Positions 22,619-29,788 of a stretch of 30,368 nucleotides of DNA are shown here, piece after piece. Numbering within the stretch: the first letter of the stretch is position 1; each line of letters starts with the position of its first letter. This DNA is from Phycisphaerales bacterium UBA2396. GTDB lineage: Bacteria > Planctomycetota > Phycisphaerae > Phycisphaerales > UBA1924. The notes under the pieces were generated by a model. The model saw only the letters and a list, made by a program, of their open reading frames with translations, ran no database searches and had not been told where the DNA came from. The DNA lies in the NCBI GenBank assembly GCA_002343325.1, contig DDSG01000155.1, forward strand, positions 1-30,368. The letters are read 5' to 3'. A program made the translations under genes and the position numbers.

Positions 22619-24779
22619 GGGCGGCTCCCGCGACGGCGGGCGCGGAGCCCGCGATGCTGAACAGCGCGGCCGAGGGCGCCTCGCGGTCCCCCCAGACACG
22701 CACGACGGCGCAGCGGCCGAAGAAAAGCTCGGCCACGCGGCCCGGGGTCAGCATCGGGTCGGCGTACCCGCTTCGTGCGAGCCGGGCGATCTCGGCGAAG
22801 TCGACGAGCACGTGGGTGATGCCCTGCTCGCGCAGCTCGGCGAGCCAGACCCCGCCAACGGCTTGCGGCTCGCCCGGTTCGCGACGCATCGCCTCCACGA
22901 TGGGCCAGCGATCCCACGTCACGTTGTAGACGATCGACGATGTGTAGTAGAACGGGGTCGAGATGCCGAGCAGATAGGCCTTGGATCCCGGGGGGAGCCC
23001 GCCGAGATTGATGAGCAGTTGCGGCGGGATATCACCCATGAAGAACTCGAGTCGCCCGGGTCCCGAGGCCGGAACACGCAGCGTCGAGCCGCTGAAATCG
23101 CCGGGCCAGGCGGTCGCCGCTCGAGAGACACCCTCCCGGCCGCTGATCGCCACGGCCCAAGCGGCCTGGACGAGCAGAACTACGGCGGCCGCGGGGCGTG
23201 CCACGCCCGTGCGGATCGAGAACATTGAAGCCGCGATGATGGCCACGACGATGGGCATCAGCGGAATGAGGAACCGCGACTGGACATGCGTGAGCACAAG
23301 CCAGGCACCAAGGGCGAGCACGAGCCCCGCACACCACGGACGAAGCCGCGGCATCGTCCACGCCGCGTACACCCCCGCGACGGCGGCAAGAACCCAGAGG
23401 CCCCCCCACTGCGGATGAAGGAACCCGCGGGCCTGGTCGTCGGTCTCTCGGCGCACGAACGCGAAGGCGAGGCGTTCCAGGATGCCGGCGGCCTCGTGGT
23501 GAGCGGCCGAGAACCTCGCGACCTGCTCGGGCGTCCAGTGCGCCAAGCCGAACCACGCCGTCGCGAACGGGAAGACGGGATTGCCGCAGGCCAGCCAGTT
23601 TCGAAGGAGCCATGGCGCCATCACCGCGACGCCGATGGCCGAGCCCGTGAGAATCGCGCGGGCCCACTGTCGCGGCGGCATCGTCCACAGCAGCAAGCAC
23701 CCGACGGGCAGGCCGACGAGAAAGAAGGCGGTGGGCTTGACGCTGGACGCGACGCCCACGAGCAGGCCCGCGATGAATCCTCGCATGGCGGGGGCGAGAC
23801 GCGAATCCGTGGCGGCGGCGAGGGCCGGGCATGCCAGCGCGGTCACGGCGAGCTCGTTGTAAGCCAGAGTGCCGACCACAAGCGTCCAGGGGATGATGGC
23901 GGCCAACGCGAAGGCGAAGGAACCCGCACTGCGAGCGGTCGAGCCGCGTGGATCTTCGAAGAGGTTCGTCACGACGCGAGACACGCCCCAGGCGGTCCAG
24001 ATCGCGAGCCCTGCGTGGAGCAACTGGGCCGAGAGGGTTCGCCAGCCGTCGCCCGCGAGCAGGCCCATGCCCTGCCCGGGCTGTGCGCGCTGGGGCGCGT
24101 TGGTCATCGCGGCAAGATGGAGGAACGCCGCTTCGAGGTACGAGGGAAGGTACGAGTAGACGTTGTGGTCGAGGGGCGCGAGTCTGCCGGCGGCGAACCA
24201 CTCCTGCACGATCGGCAGGTGGTACGAGAGCGCGTCGAAGCCGCCGAACTCGGAGCGCCACAGGATGCCGGGGGGCGTGGTGGCGCCGATCGCGAGCATC
24301 GCGAGAGCGAACGAGACCGCGATGGACTCGGGCCACGTCAGTCGGAGGTTGTTGAGGGACTCCTCCAGCCGAGCACCCCGAGCCTGATGCACGAGCAAGG
24401 CCAGGCCGAGCACGATGGGAGCCCAGGCCGCCGCCACGCCGACCGGCCCGGCGACGAGACCAACCTGGCCCAGAATGTGCGAGACGACGAAGAGCAGAGC
24501 GAGCCCGACGCCCCCCTGCAGCAGGAGAGGGTCGGACGAGCTGCGGATGATGGGCCACGCGAGCCGACCCAAACCCAGCGCGGCAAAGAGGTAGAGCGCG
24601 GCCGGCCAGAACGCCGTCGCGAGCTTGGCGAGGACCGCAGCGGCGGCGAGCCCGAGATCTGCTGCACCGCCCGACGTGGGCGTGAGCGTCAGCAGCAGCC
24701 CCACCGCGCCCAGCCAGAGCACGGTCAGCCTCAGCAACAGTCGCCCGCCGCCGGGCTGATCGATGGTGGTCTGGCTCAT
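22611..24779 (-). CDS. GT-C/GT39-like polytopic membrane glycosyltransferase
   Basis: A 722-aa integral membrane protein. The chosen start is ATG at 24777-24779 (MSQTTIDQPGG); the longer frame upstream runs antisense through the Fur-like gene. There are roughly twelve hydrophobic segments. The first large loop holds WRSEFGGFDALSYHLPIVQEWF, with an acidic residue and a DxxxYH element typical of GT-C enzymes that use polyprenyl-phosphate sugars. LVGVASSVKPTAFFLVGLP resembles GT39 membrane repeats. The last 120 residues are hydrophilic and presumably periplasmic. It probably transfers a sugar to lipid or protein at the outer face of the inner membrane. The exact family assignment is tentative. 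Confidence 0.75.
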   Translation of the reverse strand: MSQTTIDQPGGGRLLLRLTVLWLGAVGLLLTLTPTSGGAADLGLAAAAVLAKLATAFWPAALYLFAALGLGRLAWPIIRSSSDPLLLQGGVGLALLFVVSHILGQVGLVAGPVGVAAAWAPIVLGLALLVHQARGARLEESLNNLRLTWPESIAVSFALAMLAIGATTPPGILWRSEFGGFDALSYHLPIVQEWFAAGRLAPLDHNVYSYLPSYLEAAFLHLAAMTNAPQRAQPGQGMGLLAGDGWRTLSAQLLHAGLAIWTAWGVSRVVTNLFEDPRGSTARSAGSFAFALAAIIPWTLVVGTLAYNELAVTALACPALAAATDSRLAPAMRGFIAGLLVGVASSVKPTAFFLVGLPVGCLLLWTMPPRQWARAILTGSAIGVAVMAPWLLRNWLACGNPVFPFATAWFGLAHWTPEQVARFSAAHHEAAGILERLAFAFVRRETDDQARGFLHPQWGGLWVLAAVAGVYAAWTMPRLRPWCAGLVLALGAWLVLTHVQSRFLIPLMPIVVAIIAASMFSIRTGVARPAAAVVLLVQAAWAVAISGREGVSRAATAWPGDFSGSTLRVPASGPGRLEFFMGDIPPQLLINLGGLPPGSKAYLLGISTPFYYTSSIVYNVTWDRWPIVEAMRREPGEPQAVGGVWLAELREQGITHVLVDFAEIARLARSGYADPMLTPGRVAELFFGRCAVVRVWGDREAPSAALFSIAGSAPAVAGAAHE

Positions 24780-24815
24780 GCGAAAGGGTTCCGGGAGCGA
24801 CACTAGGATAGAGAC

Positions 24816-25274
24816 ATGGCGACCGCCCCGGGGCAGGCCCCGGACATGACCATCATCGAACCGCTGTGCGCCGTCTTTCGGCGGACGCTCAAGGCTGTGG
24901 GGCTCAAGTACACCCCGGAACGAGCGCAGATTCTCGACGTGATCGTGCGCAAGGAGGCGCTCTTCGAGGCCGACGCCCTGCTCCACGAACTCCGCGGCGG
25001 GGGGTTCCGCGTCAGCAAGGCGACGGTCTACCGCACGATCAAGCTGCTGCTCGACGCGGGGATCATCCGGCGCGTGCTCGTCTCGGGAGAGCAGGCGCAC
25101 TACCAGCTCGTCTACGGGCGGCGGCCGGATGACCTCATCGTCGTCGTCGACACGGGCGAGATCATCTCGATCAGCGCGCCGGAGCTGGTCGAACTCCGCG
25201 AGCGGCTCTGCCGGCAGCACGGGCTTGTGCCGCAGGGGCACAGCCTCCAGATCTTCGCAACCCGCACACCCTAG
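24816..25274 (+). CDS. Fur-fold transcriptional regulator lacking most metal ligands
   Basis: 152 aa; ATG with AGGA at 7 nt (an in-frame ATG at 24846 is an alternative). The winged-helix part (about 18-92) is well kept, with RVSKATVYRTIKLLLDAGII matching the Fur recognition helix. The dimerisation part departs from the family: the usual HHDH segment reads GRRPDDLI, both CxxC zinc motifs are absent, and the His and Glu normally at sites 2 and 3 are replaced. His135 and His142 remain. DNA binding is therefore expected, but normal iron/zinc sensing is not. It diverges from the GT39-like gene (36 bp apart). Its stop codon overlaps the convergent exbD stop in a shared CTAG. Confidence 0.82.
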   Translation: MATAPGQAPDMTIIEPLCAVFRRTLKAVGLKYTPERAQILDVIVRKEALFEADALLHELRGGGFRVSKATVYRTIKLLLDAGIIRRVLVSGEQAHYQLVYGRRPDDLIVVVDTGEIISISAPELVELRERLCRQHGLVPQGHSLQIFATRTP

Positions 25275-25726
25275 CGCGGCGCGGGAAGACCGATCCGCGT
25301 GACGCCAGCTTTGACAAAGGCCTCGTGCACACGCACCACCGCGTCGTAGGGCGCCTCCGCGTCCGCATCGATCGCCACCACCAGGCGATCCGCGCCGAAC
25401 TCCCTCGCCAGCGATGCGGCCTCCGACGCGACGCTCTCCACGCCGGCTTCGCGCCGTGCTTCGCCGACGCGCAGCACCACCCGGAAGGAACCGCCGACGA
25501 CCTGCACGCTCGCCGAGACCGGCGTCACGTCCCCCGCGGCGGCCGATCCGACGGCCTTGGGCGAGGGAAGGGCGGTCCGAAGCAGCCATTCGGGACCCAT
25601 GATCGCCGCGCTGGCCATGAAGAAGATCAGGATGACCATGACGATGTCGACCATGGGCGTCATGTTGGGCCCATGGGCCTGCTCGTGCATCACGCGGGCG
25701 CTGCGTGCTCGGAGCATCCCTCTCAC
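25271..25726 (-). CDS. exbD: ExbD/TolR-family biopolymer transport protein (second copy)
   Basis: 151 aa, start GTG at 25726 with a GAGGGGG site 7 nt upstream; ATG at 25717 is an alternative. A short cytoplasmic N-terminus leads into NMTPMVDIVMVILIFFMAS, the single membrane helix with the proton-carrying Asp27. A periplasmic ExbD/TolR domain follows, ending in the typical DAVVRVHEAFVKAGVTRIGL. It forms a proton-driven stator with ExbB. It is the last gene of a compact run and overlaps the first exbD by 4 nt. Confidence 0.88.
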   Translation of the reverse strand: MRGMLRARSARVMHEQAHGPNMTPMVDIVMVILIFFMASAAIMGPEWLLRTALPSPKAVGSAAAGDVTPVSASVQVVGGSFRVVLRVGEARREAGVESVASEAASLAREFGADRLVVAIDADAEAPYDAVVRVHEAFVKAGVTRIGLPAPR

Positions 25727-26154
25727 CGTGTTGCCCCCTCGTTCCGCTCGGTCACCAGCTTGACCGACGACAGCCCGGCAGCTCGGCAGGCTTCGACCAC
25801 GGGGCGGACATCACCCCACGCGAGGCGGCGATCGGCGCGAATCGCCACCTCGCCCGTCGGCGGATCGCCAAGCCGAAGCCGCAACGCTTCGCCCAGGCTC
25901 TCGAGGGTCAGGCTCGTGCCGGAGAGACTCAGCTCGATCGCGCCCGAGTCGCTCCGCGCGACATTGACCACAAGCCTCGGCATCGCGGCGGTGTCGCCCA
26001 CGCCCGTCGCCGGGGGTGCGACCGCCTGCCCGTTCGTCGAGGCCAATCGCCCGACGATCAGGTAGAACACGATCAGGCACATCACCACGTCGATCAGCGG
26101 CGTGACGTTGATGTGCGAGCCCGAGGCCCCGCGATGAATCGCCAGACGCCTCAT
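25723..26154 (-). CDS. exbD: ExbD/TolR-family biopolymer transport protein (first copy)
   Basis: 143 aa with the same layout as its neighbour: HINVTPLIDVVMCLIVFYLI contains the single helix with proton-pathway Asp22, then a periplasmic domain ending VVEACRAAGLSSVKLV. Start ATG overlaps the exbB stop (ATGA), and its own stop overlaps the next GTG start. The two copies are clearly diverged, so they may form a mixed ExbD dimer on the ExbB ring. No tonB or TonB-dependent receptor gene lies nearby. Confidence 0.88.
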   Translation of the reverse strand: MRRLAIHRGASGSHINVTPLIDVVMCLIVFYLIVGRLASTNGQAVAPPATGVGDTAAMPRLVVNVARSDSGAIELSLSGTSLTLESLGEALRLRLGDPPTGEVAIRADRRLAWGDVRPVVEACRAAGLSSVKLVTERNEGATR

Positions 26155-26873
26155 CCACCCACCGCCGCGGACTCGGCCTCACGCCCCGACCGCGCGGGCT
26201 TGGCATCCCCCTCCGAGGCCAGCCGTTCGATCGCCTGGGCCGCGACCATCATCGCCCTCGTGCAATGCCGATCAATCAGCCCGCGATACAGCCCGTGCGT
26301 CAGCAGGCACGGGATCGCAAGGCACAACCCCAGCAGCGTGTGGAAGAGCGCCTTGGAAATGCCCAGCGACAGATCCGTCGGACCCGCCTGCCCGCCGACC
26401 TCGCCCAGAGTCGTAAACGCCAGGATCATCCCCCAGACCGTCCCCGCCAGCCCGACGAGCGGCCCGAGATTCCCGATCACGTTCAGCGGCTCGATCCGCC
26501 TGAACCACGACGCCACCTCTTCACCCGCGGCCAGTTCGGCCAGTTCCCGCATCGACGCGGCATCCCGCGTGCTGCGCGACATCGCCGCCCGCAGAATCCG
26601 CGAGGGCATCGAATCGTCGCTCTGCACGAACCCACGCAACTCAGCGGCACGCCCGGCCTCGGACGCCTCGCTGATGACCTTGACCGCGCGATCAGGCACG
26701 ATCGCCGACGCGCGGACCTCGATCAGCGTCCGGACCACCAGCGCCAACCCGATGACCGATCCGAGCACCAGCAGAACCGTGAAGAGGTCGAAGCTCTGCG
26801 TGAAAAGCCACCACAGGCCGCCGCTCGACGGGGACGCGAGAATCGAAGGAACGTGCATCATCGCCACGATCAT
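26151..26873 (-). CDS. exbB: MotA/TolQ/ExbB proton channel family protein
   Basis: 240 aa with three hydrophobic segments: about 20-50 (LWWLFTQSFDLFTVLLVLG), about 130-156 and about 172-195. The family core is NVIGNLGPLVGLAGTVWGMI, the proton-channel helix, followed by LSLGISKALFHTLLGLCLAI. With the two ExbD proteins it makes an inner-membrane motor that uses proton-motive force to energise outer-membrane transport or envelope integrity. Start ATG has GGAGAG 8 nt upstream and overlaps the tsaE stop by 4 nt (ATGA). Confidence 0.9.
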   Translation of the reverse strand: MIVAMMHVPSILASPSSGGLWWLFTQSFDLFTVLLVLGSVIGLALVVRTLIEVRASAIVPDRAVKVISEASEAGRAAELRGFVQSDDSMPSRILRAAMSRSTRDAASMRELAELAAGEEVASWFRRIEPLNVIGNLGPLVGLAGTVWGMILAFTTLGEVGGQAGPTDLSLGISKALFHTLLGLCLAIPCLLTHGLYRGLIDRHCTRAMMVAAQAIERLASEGDAKPARSGREAESAAVGG

Positions 26874-27553
26874 ACGGGCTTCTCTCCCCCGCTCTTCTCG
26901 CCCTCGTCAAGATCGTCCTCGCGGACCGAACGCGTCACCCGATACCGCTCGCCAAACCACGCCCCAAGGTCCGCAAGCCGCGCCCGCTCATCGGCGAAGG
27001 GGGACGAGCCCGAGGTCGGCGAGACCGCCCGCCCGGTGACGCGGCATGTCGTCGGCGGACGCGACTCCAGAAACGCCCATGCCGGACGAGCAGCCCACCT
27101 CGCTGGGACAGCCAGCCGCACCACTCTCGACCATTCACCCGTGGCGACCAGCTCGATCTGCGCGTGCGAGCCAGCCGGGCCCAGGGCGCCCGGCGCACGG
27201 TCGGGCCACTCGGCGACCACGATCGACCTCGGCCCCGTCAGTCGATCCCACCCCACCGCGTCCAGATCCTCCGCCGAAGTCAGCCTATAGAGGTCCGCGT
27301 GCACCAATTCCACGCCCGAGCCAAGCCTCGGCGATCGGCACGGGTACTGGTTCACCACGACGAACGTGGGGCTTGACACCATCGACTCGTCCGCGCCGAG
27401 CGTTCTGGACATGCCCCGCACGAACGTCGTCTTTCCCGCACCGAGCTCTCCCACCAGCGCCACTCGATCCCCGGGCTCAAGAAGATCGCCCACCGCCGCC
27501 GCGAGCGCCTCGGTCAGCTCAAGCGTGTCGCAGGCTCGCTCGATCCGTCTCAA
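26870..27553 (-). CDS. tsaE: tRNA threonylcarbamoyladenosine biosynthesis ATPase TsaE with C-terminal extension
   Basis: 227 aa against about 150-160 usual for the family. TTG start overlapping the thiL stop (TTGA) and supported by GGAGG 6 nt upstream. Walker A GELGAGKTT is at 35-43, SPTF at 61-64, HADLYRL at 85-91 and the catalytic-base segment VAEWPDR at 113-119. TsaE is the ATPase that resets the TsaB-TsaD complex in making t6A37 of ANN-decoding tRNAs. The last 70 or so residues (about 155-227) are extra, hydrophilic and end in a charged tail (DDLDEGEKSGGEKPV); their role is unknown. Confidence 0.9.
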   Translation of the reverse strand: MRRIERACDTLELTEALAAAVGDLLEPGDRVALVGELGAGKTTFVRGMSRTLGADESMVSSPTFVVVNQYPCRSPRLGSGVELVHADLYRLTSAEDLDAVGWDRLTGPRSIVVAEWPDRAPGALGPAGSHAQIELVATGEWSRVVRLAVPARWAARPAWAFLESRPPTTCRVTGRAVSPTSGSSPFADERARLADLGAWFGERYRVTRSVREDDLDEGEKSGGEKPV

Positions 27554-28461
27554 GGCCGCCTCCCGTGCTCAAATCCGACCTGGGCCACATCCGCCTCGCC
27601 GCCGTTCCACACGAGGCGGCACCCCGACCCTTCAACGACCGTCCCGATTCTCGTGAGGCGCGTCCCGCCCGGTGTTGTCTCGGGCAGGCGATCCACCCCG
27701 CGCACACAGAACAAGAGCTCATAATCCTCGCCATCGCCGAGGGCGGCGGCCCAGCCGTTGGCGCCGGGCGCCACGGGCACCGCGTCGCGCTCGATGCGGA
27801 TGCCAACCCCGGACGCCGACGCCAGCCGCCCCGCGTCCATGCCCAGCCCGTCCGAAACATCGAGCATCGCCGCGAGACTCGGCCCGAGCGTGTCAGCAAG
27901 CCAGCTCGCCTCCTCCACGCGGGGTTCAAAGGTCAAATGCCGACCCAGACCATCCGGCCCGAACGACCCGCCCAGCTCGCCGGTGACCCAGAGCGAATCG
28001 CCGGGTCTGGCGCTCGACCGCAGCACCGCACCACGCCGCGCGTGAGGAGTACCCAGCACGCTGATCGACAGCGAGAGAACAGGGGCCGACGTCGCGGAGA
28101 TATCTCCCCCCACGAGCGGGCAGCCGAAACGTCTTGCCCACGCGGCGCACGCGTCGAAGAGAGCGTCCGCCTGCGCGAAGGACTCGGGGATCGACGCCGA
28201 CGCCAACGCCGCCAGCGGTCGGCCGGCCATCGCCGCCACGTCGGAGACGGGTCTGGCGATCGCCTTTCTCGCGATCAGATCGATCGGGGTGCCCCGCACA
28301 AAGTGCCGCCCTTCGATCACCTGATCCACCTTGAGCAGGCTTTCCGTCGGCGTGCGCACGACCGCGCAGTCGTCGCCCGGGCCCACCACCACCTGCGCGA
28401 ACGACCCTGACAGATCGGCCGAGCGCCGGTAGATGTGCGAGAGCAGTTCGTTCTCCCTCAT
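27550..28461 (-). CDS. thiL: thiamine-monophosphate kinase
   Basis: 303 aa. The N-terminal VVGPGDDCAVV, DQVIEGRHF, VSDVAAMAGRP and GGDISAT segments carry the acidic residues that bind Mg-ATP in the PurM/ThiL fold, and VSDGLGMDAGRLA lies in the second domain. It phosphorylates thiamine monophosphate to the diphosphate cofactor, the last step of the pathway. It starts 15 nt after the epimerase gene and overlaps tsaE by 4 nt. I see no TPP riboswitch upstream, since the gap is too short. Confidence 0.93.
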   Translation of the reverse strand: MRENELLSHIYRRSADLSGSFAQVVVGPGDDCAVVRTPTESLLKVDQVIEGRHFVRGTPIDLIARKAIARPVSDVAAMAGRPLAALASASIPESFAQADALFDACAAWARRFGCPLVGGDISATSAPVLSLSISVLGTPHARRGAVLRSSARPGDSLWVTGELGGSFGPDGLGRHLTFEPRVEEASWLADTLGPSLAAMLDVSDGLGMDAGRLASASGVGIRIERDAVPVAPGANGWAAALGDGEDYELLFCVRGVDRLPETTPGGTRLTRIGTVVEGSGCRLVWNGGEADVAQVGFEHGRRP

Positions 28462-28476
28462 CGCCGCGTCCCCACG

Positions 28477-29460
28477 TCAACCCCGCCCGAGATTCCATGC
28501 CCATTGCCGACGAACACCCTCCTCGAAAGGCGTTCGGGGCGCATAGCCCAGCTCCGCCGCCGAACGTGTCGGATCGGCCCACGTCCGCTCGACATCGCCC
28601 GGCTGCATCGGCCCGGGCGTCACCCTGGGCTCCTTGCCCACCACGCGACCGATCGTCGCGATCATCTCCCTCAGCGTGACCGGGGAGCTGCCGCCAAGAT
28701 TCCAGATCCGGTATCCGTGCCGCGGAATCCGCTCGTACGCCGCGATCACCCCGTCCACGATGTCGTCAATGTAGGTGTAGTCGCGGCTTGTCGTGCCGTC
28801 GCCAAACATCCGGATCGCCTCGCCCCCGCTGATCCGACGCAGGAACGACTGGATCGCCAGGTCCGGGCGCTGCCTGGGGCCGAACACCGTGAAAAACCGC
28901 AGCATCGCCGTCGGCATCTTCGTCAGGTGCCAGTGCGTGTACCCGATGAGCTCGCAGGCCCGTTTCGTCGCCGCGTAGGGGCTGATCGGCTCGCCCACGT
29001 CGTCAGTCTCCGCGAAGGGCACCTTCGCGTTGTTCCCGTACACCGAGCTCGACGAGGCGATCACCATCCGCGAGCACCCCGCACGCGTCGCCGCATCGAG
29101 CAGCACCGACGTCCCGAGCACGTTCGCCCGGGCGTACCCGACGGGATCCTCAATGCTGGGCCTCACCCCGGCCTTCGCCGCCAGATGGATCACCCCGGAA
29201 GGCCGAACCGCGTCGAACAGCCGCGACATCTCCCCCGCGTCGGTGATGTCCGCTTCCACCAGCGACCACCGACCCGCCGCCCCGAGGCGCTCGGCCGTGT
29301 GCGCCACCTGAGCCACCGTCGCCCGCTTGATCTCGGGCGCGTAGAAGCAATCAAAGTTGTCCACGCCGATCACGGCATGGCCCATCGACAGCAGCCGCTC
29401 CGCCGTCCACGAGCCGATGAACCCCGCCGCCCCGGTCACCAGGATCGGATGCTCAGCCAC
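28477..29460 (-). CDS. UDP-glucuronate 4-epimerase-like NAD-dependent epimerase
   Basis: 327 aa, GTG start at 29460 chosen because AAGGAGG lies 5 nt upstream; the open frame continues 20 codons further without a ribosome-binding site. Rossmann motif GAAGFIG at 10-16. HLAAKAGVRPSIEDP and PYAATKRACELIGY (Tyr162, Lys166) are typical of UDP-glucuronate 4-epimerases of the LpsL/GAE type, as are FTVFGPRQRPDLAIQSF and the C-terminal GPMQPGDVERTWAD. It probably makes UDP-galacturonate for surface glycans; UDP-glucose 4-epimerase activity is the main alternative. It heads the thiL-tsaE-exbBDD run, though only the short gap links it. Confidence 0.87.
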   Translation of the reverse strand: MAEHPILVTGAAGFIGSWTAERLLSMGHAVIGVDNFDCFYAPEIKRATVAQVAHTAERLGAAGRWSLVEADITDAGEMSRLFDAVRPSGVIHLAAKAGVRPSIEDPVGYARANVLGTSVLLDAATRAGCSRMVIASSSSVYGNNAKVPFAETDDVGEPISPYAATKRACELIGYTHWHLTKMPTAMLRFFTVFGPRQRPDLAIQSFLRRISGGEAIRMFGDGTTSRDYTYIDDIVDGVIAAYERIPRHGYRIWNLGGSSPVTLREMIATIGRVVGKEPRVTPGPMQPGDVERTWADPTRSAAELGYAPRTPFEEGVRRQWAWNLGRG

Positions 29461-29518
29461 TGAGGCCTCCTTGCTCCACGAAGCGTAACCCGTCCGCCGC
29501 CCCGTCACGCACACAACC

Positions 29519-29547
29519 ACCTAATCCGGGCAACCCCAAAATGACAA
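29519..29547 (-). promoter_or_regulatory. possible sigma-70-type promoter for the epimerase-thiL run
   Basis: On the minus strand TTGTCA (29547-29542) matches the -35 consensus at 5 of 6 positions and is followed after 17 nt by TTAGGT (29524-29519), a poor -10. It would give a leader of about 50 nt before the GTG at 29460. The spacing is right but the -10 is weak, so this is tentative. Confidence 0.25.
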
Positions 29548-29578
29548 GCAGGGCACTATCGCTAGACAGTGCCCCGCT
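29547..29578 (-). terminator. hairpin with T-rich minus-strand tail
   Basis: AGCAGGGCACT (29547-29557) pairs with AGTGCCCCGCT (29568-29578) with a single mismatch and a 10-nt loop. On the minus strand the stem is followed by TTGTCATTTTGGGG. It resembles an intrinsic terminator, although no protein gene ends just before it on that strand. Confidence 0.4.
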
Positions 29579-29714
29579 GGAGGAGAGAGAGATCTTGTGA
29601 AGTATACTGAGTTATCGTCCCTTCGTTCTCGTTCCGCACAGAAAATACAAAATAGGCAACTTGACAGCCTCATATTAGGGTAGAATCCCTCCGCGATCCA
29701 AACAAAATGCAAAT
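29579..29714. other. AT-rich non-coding core of the 29461-29788 intergenic region
   Basis: This stretch is visibly richer in A and T than the rest of the window (for example GAAAATACAAAATAGGC and AAACAAAATGCAAATAAC). I find no convincing coding frame: an 81-codon minus-strand frame crosses it but has unusual composition and spans both hairpins. It is bracketed by two terminator-like hairpins. It may hold promoters or a small RNA gene; neither is proven. Confidence 0.4.
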
Positions 29715-29745
29715 AACAAGGCCCCGGTCGCAACGGGGCCTTGTT
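29715..29745 (-). terminator. intrinsic terminator of the right-edge gene
   Basis: A perfect 12-bp inverted repeat (AACAAGGCCCCG with CGGGGCCTTGTT, 7-nt loop). On the minus strand it runs into ATTTGCATTTTGTTTGG. It lies 43 nt beyond the stop codon at 29789 of the minus-strand gene entering from the right edge. Confidence 0.8.
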
Positions 29746-29763
29746 CCTCCCTCCCGCAGTTGA

Positions 29764-29781
29764 CACACGCTCTCGCGTGTG
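29764..29781. repeat. hairpin directly after the right-edge gene
   Basis: CACACGC and GCGTGTG flank a TCTC loop, giving a perfect 7-bp stem 7 nt past the stop codon at 29789. There is no T-run, so it is more likely an RNA-stabilising 3' structure or part of a composite terminator with 29715-29745. Confidence 0.4.
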
Positions 29782-29788
29782 GGGTCTT

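Noticed and set aside
24780..25589. A 270-codon upstream extension of the GT39-like frame.
   Set aside because: It lies antisense to the Fur-like gene and inside the exbD region; composition and context show it is not coding.
28462..28476. Possible TPP riboswitch upstream of thiL.
   Set aside because: Only 15 nt separate thiL from the preceding gene, too little for the aptamer, and no matching sequence was seen upstream.
29596..29690. TTGACA and TATACT/TAGAAT boxes on the plus strand in the AT-rich region.
   Set aside because: Spacing between plausible -35 and -10 boxes is wrong (14 nt or less), and no plus-strand gene lies downstream.
29521..29766. An 81-codon minus-strand frame in the right intergenic region.
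   Set aside because: It crosses a strong terminator and a second hairpin, has Cys/Phe-rich composition unlike neighbours, and lacks a ribosome-binding site.
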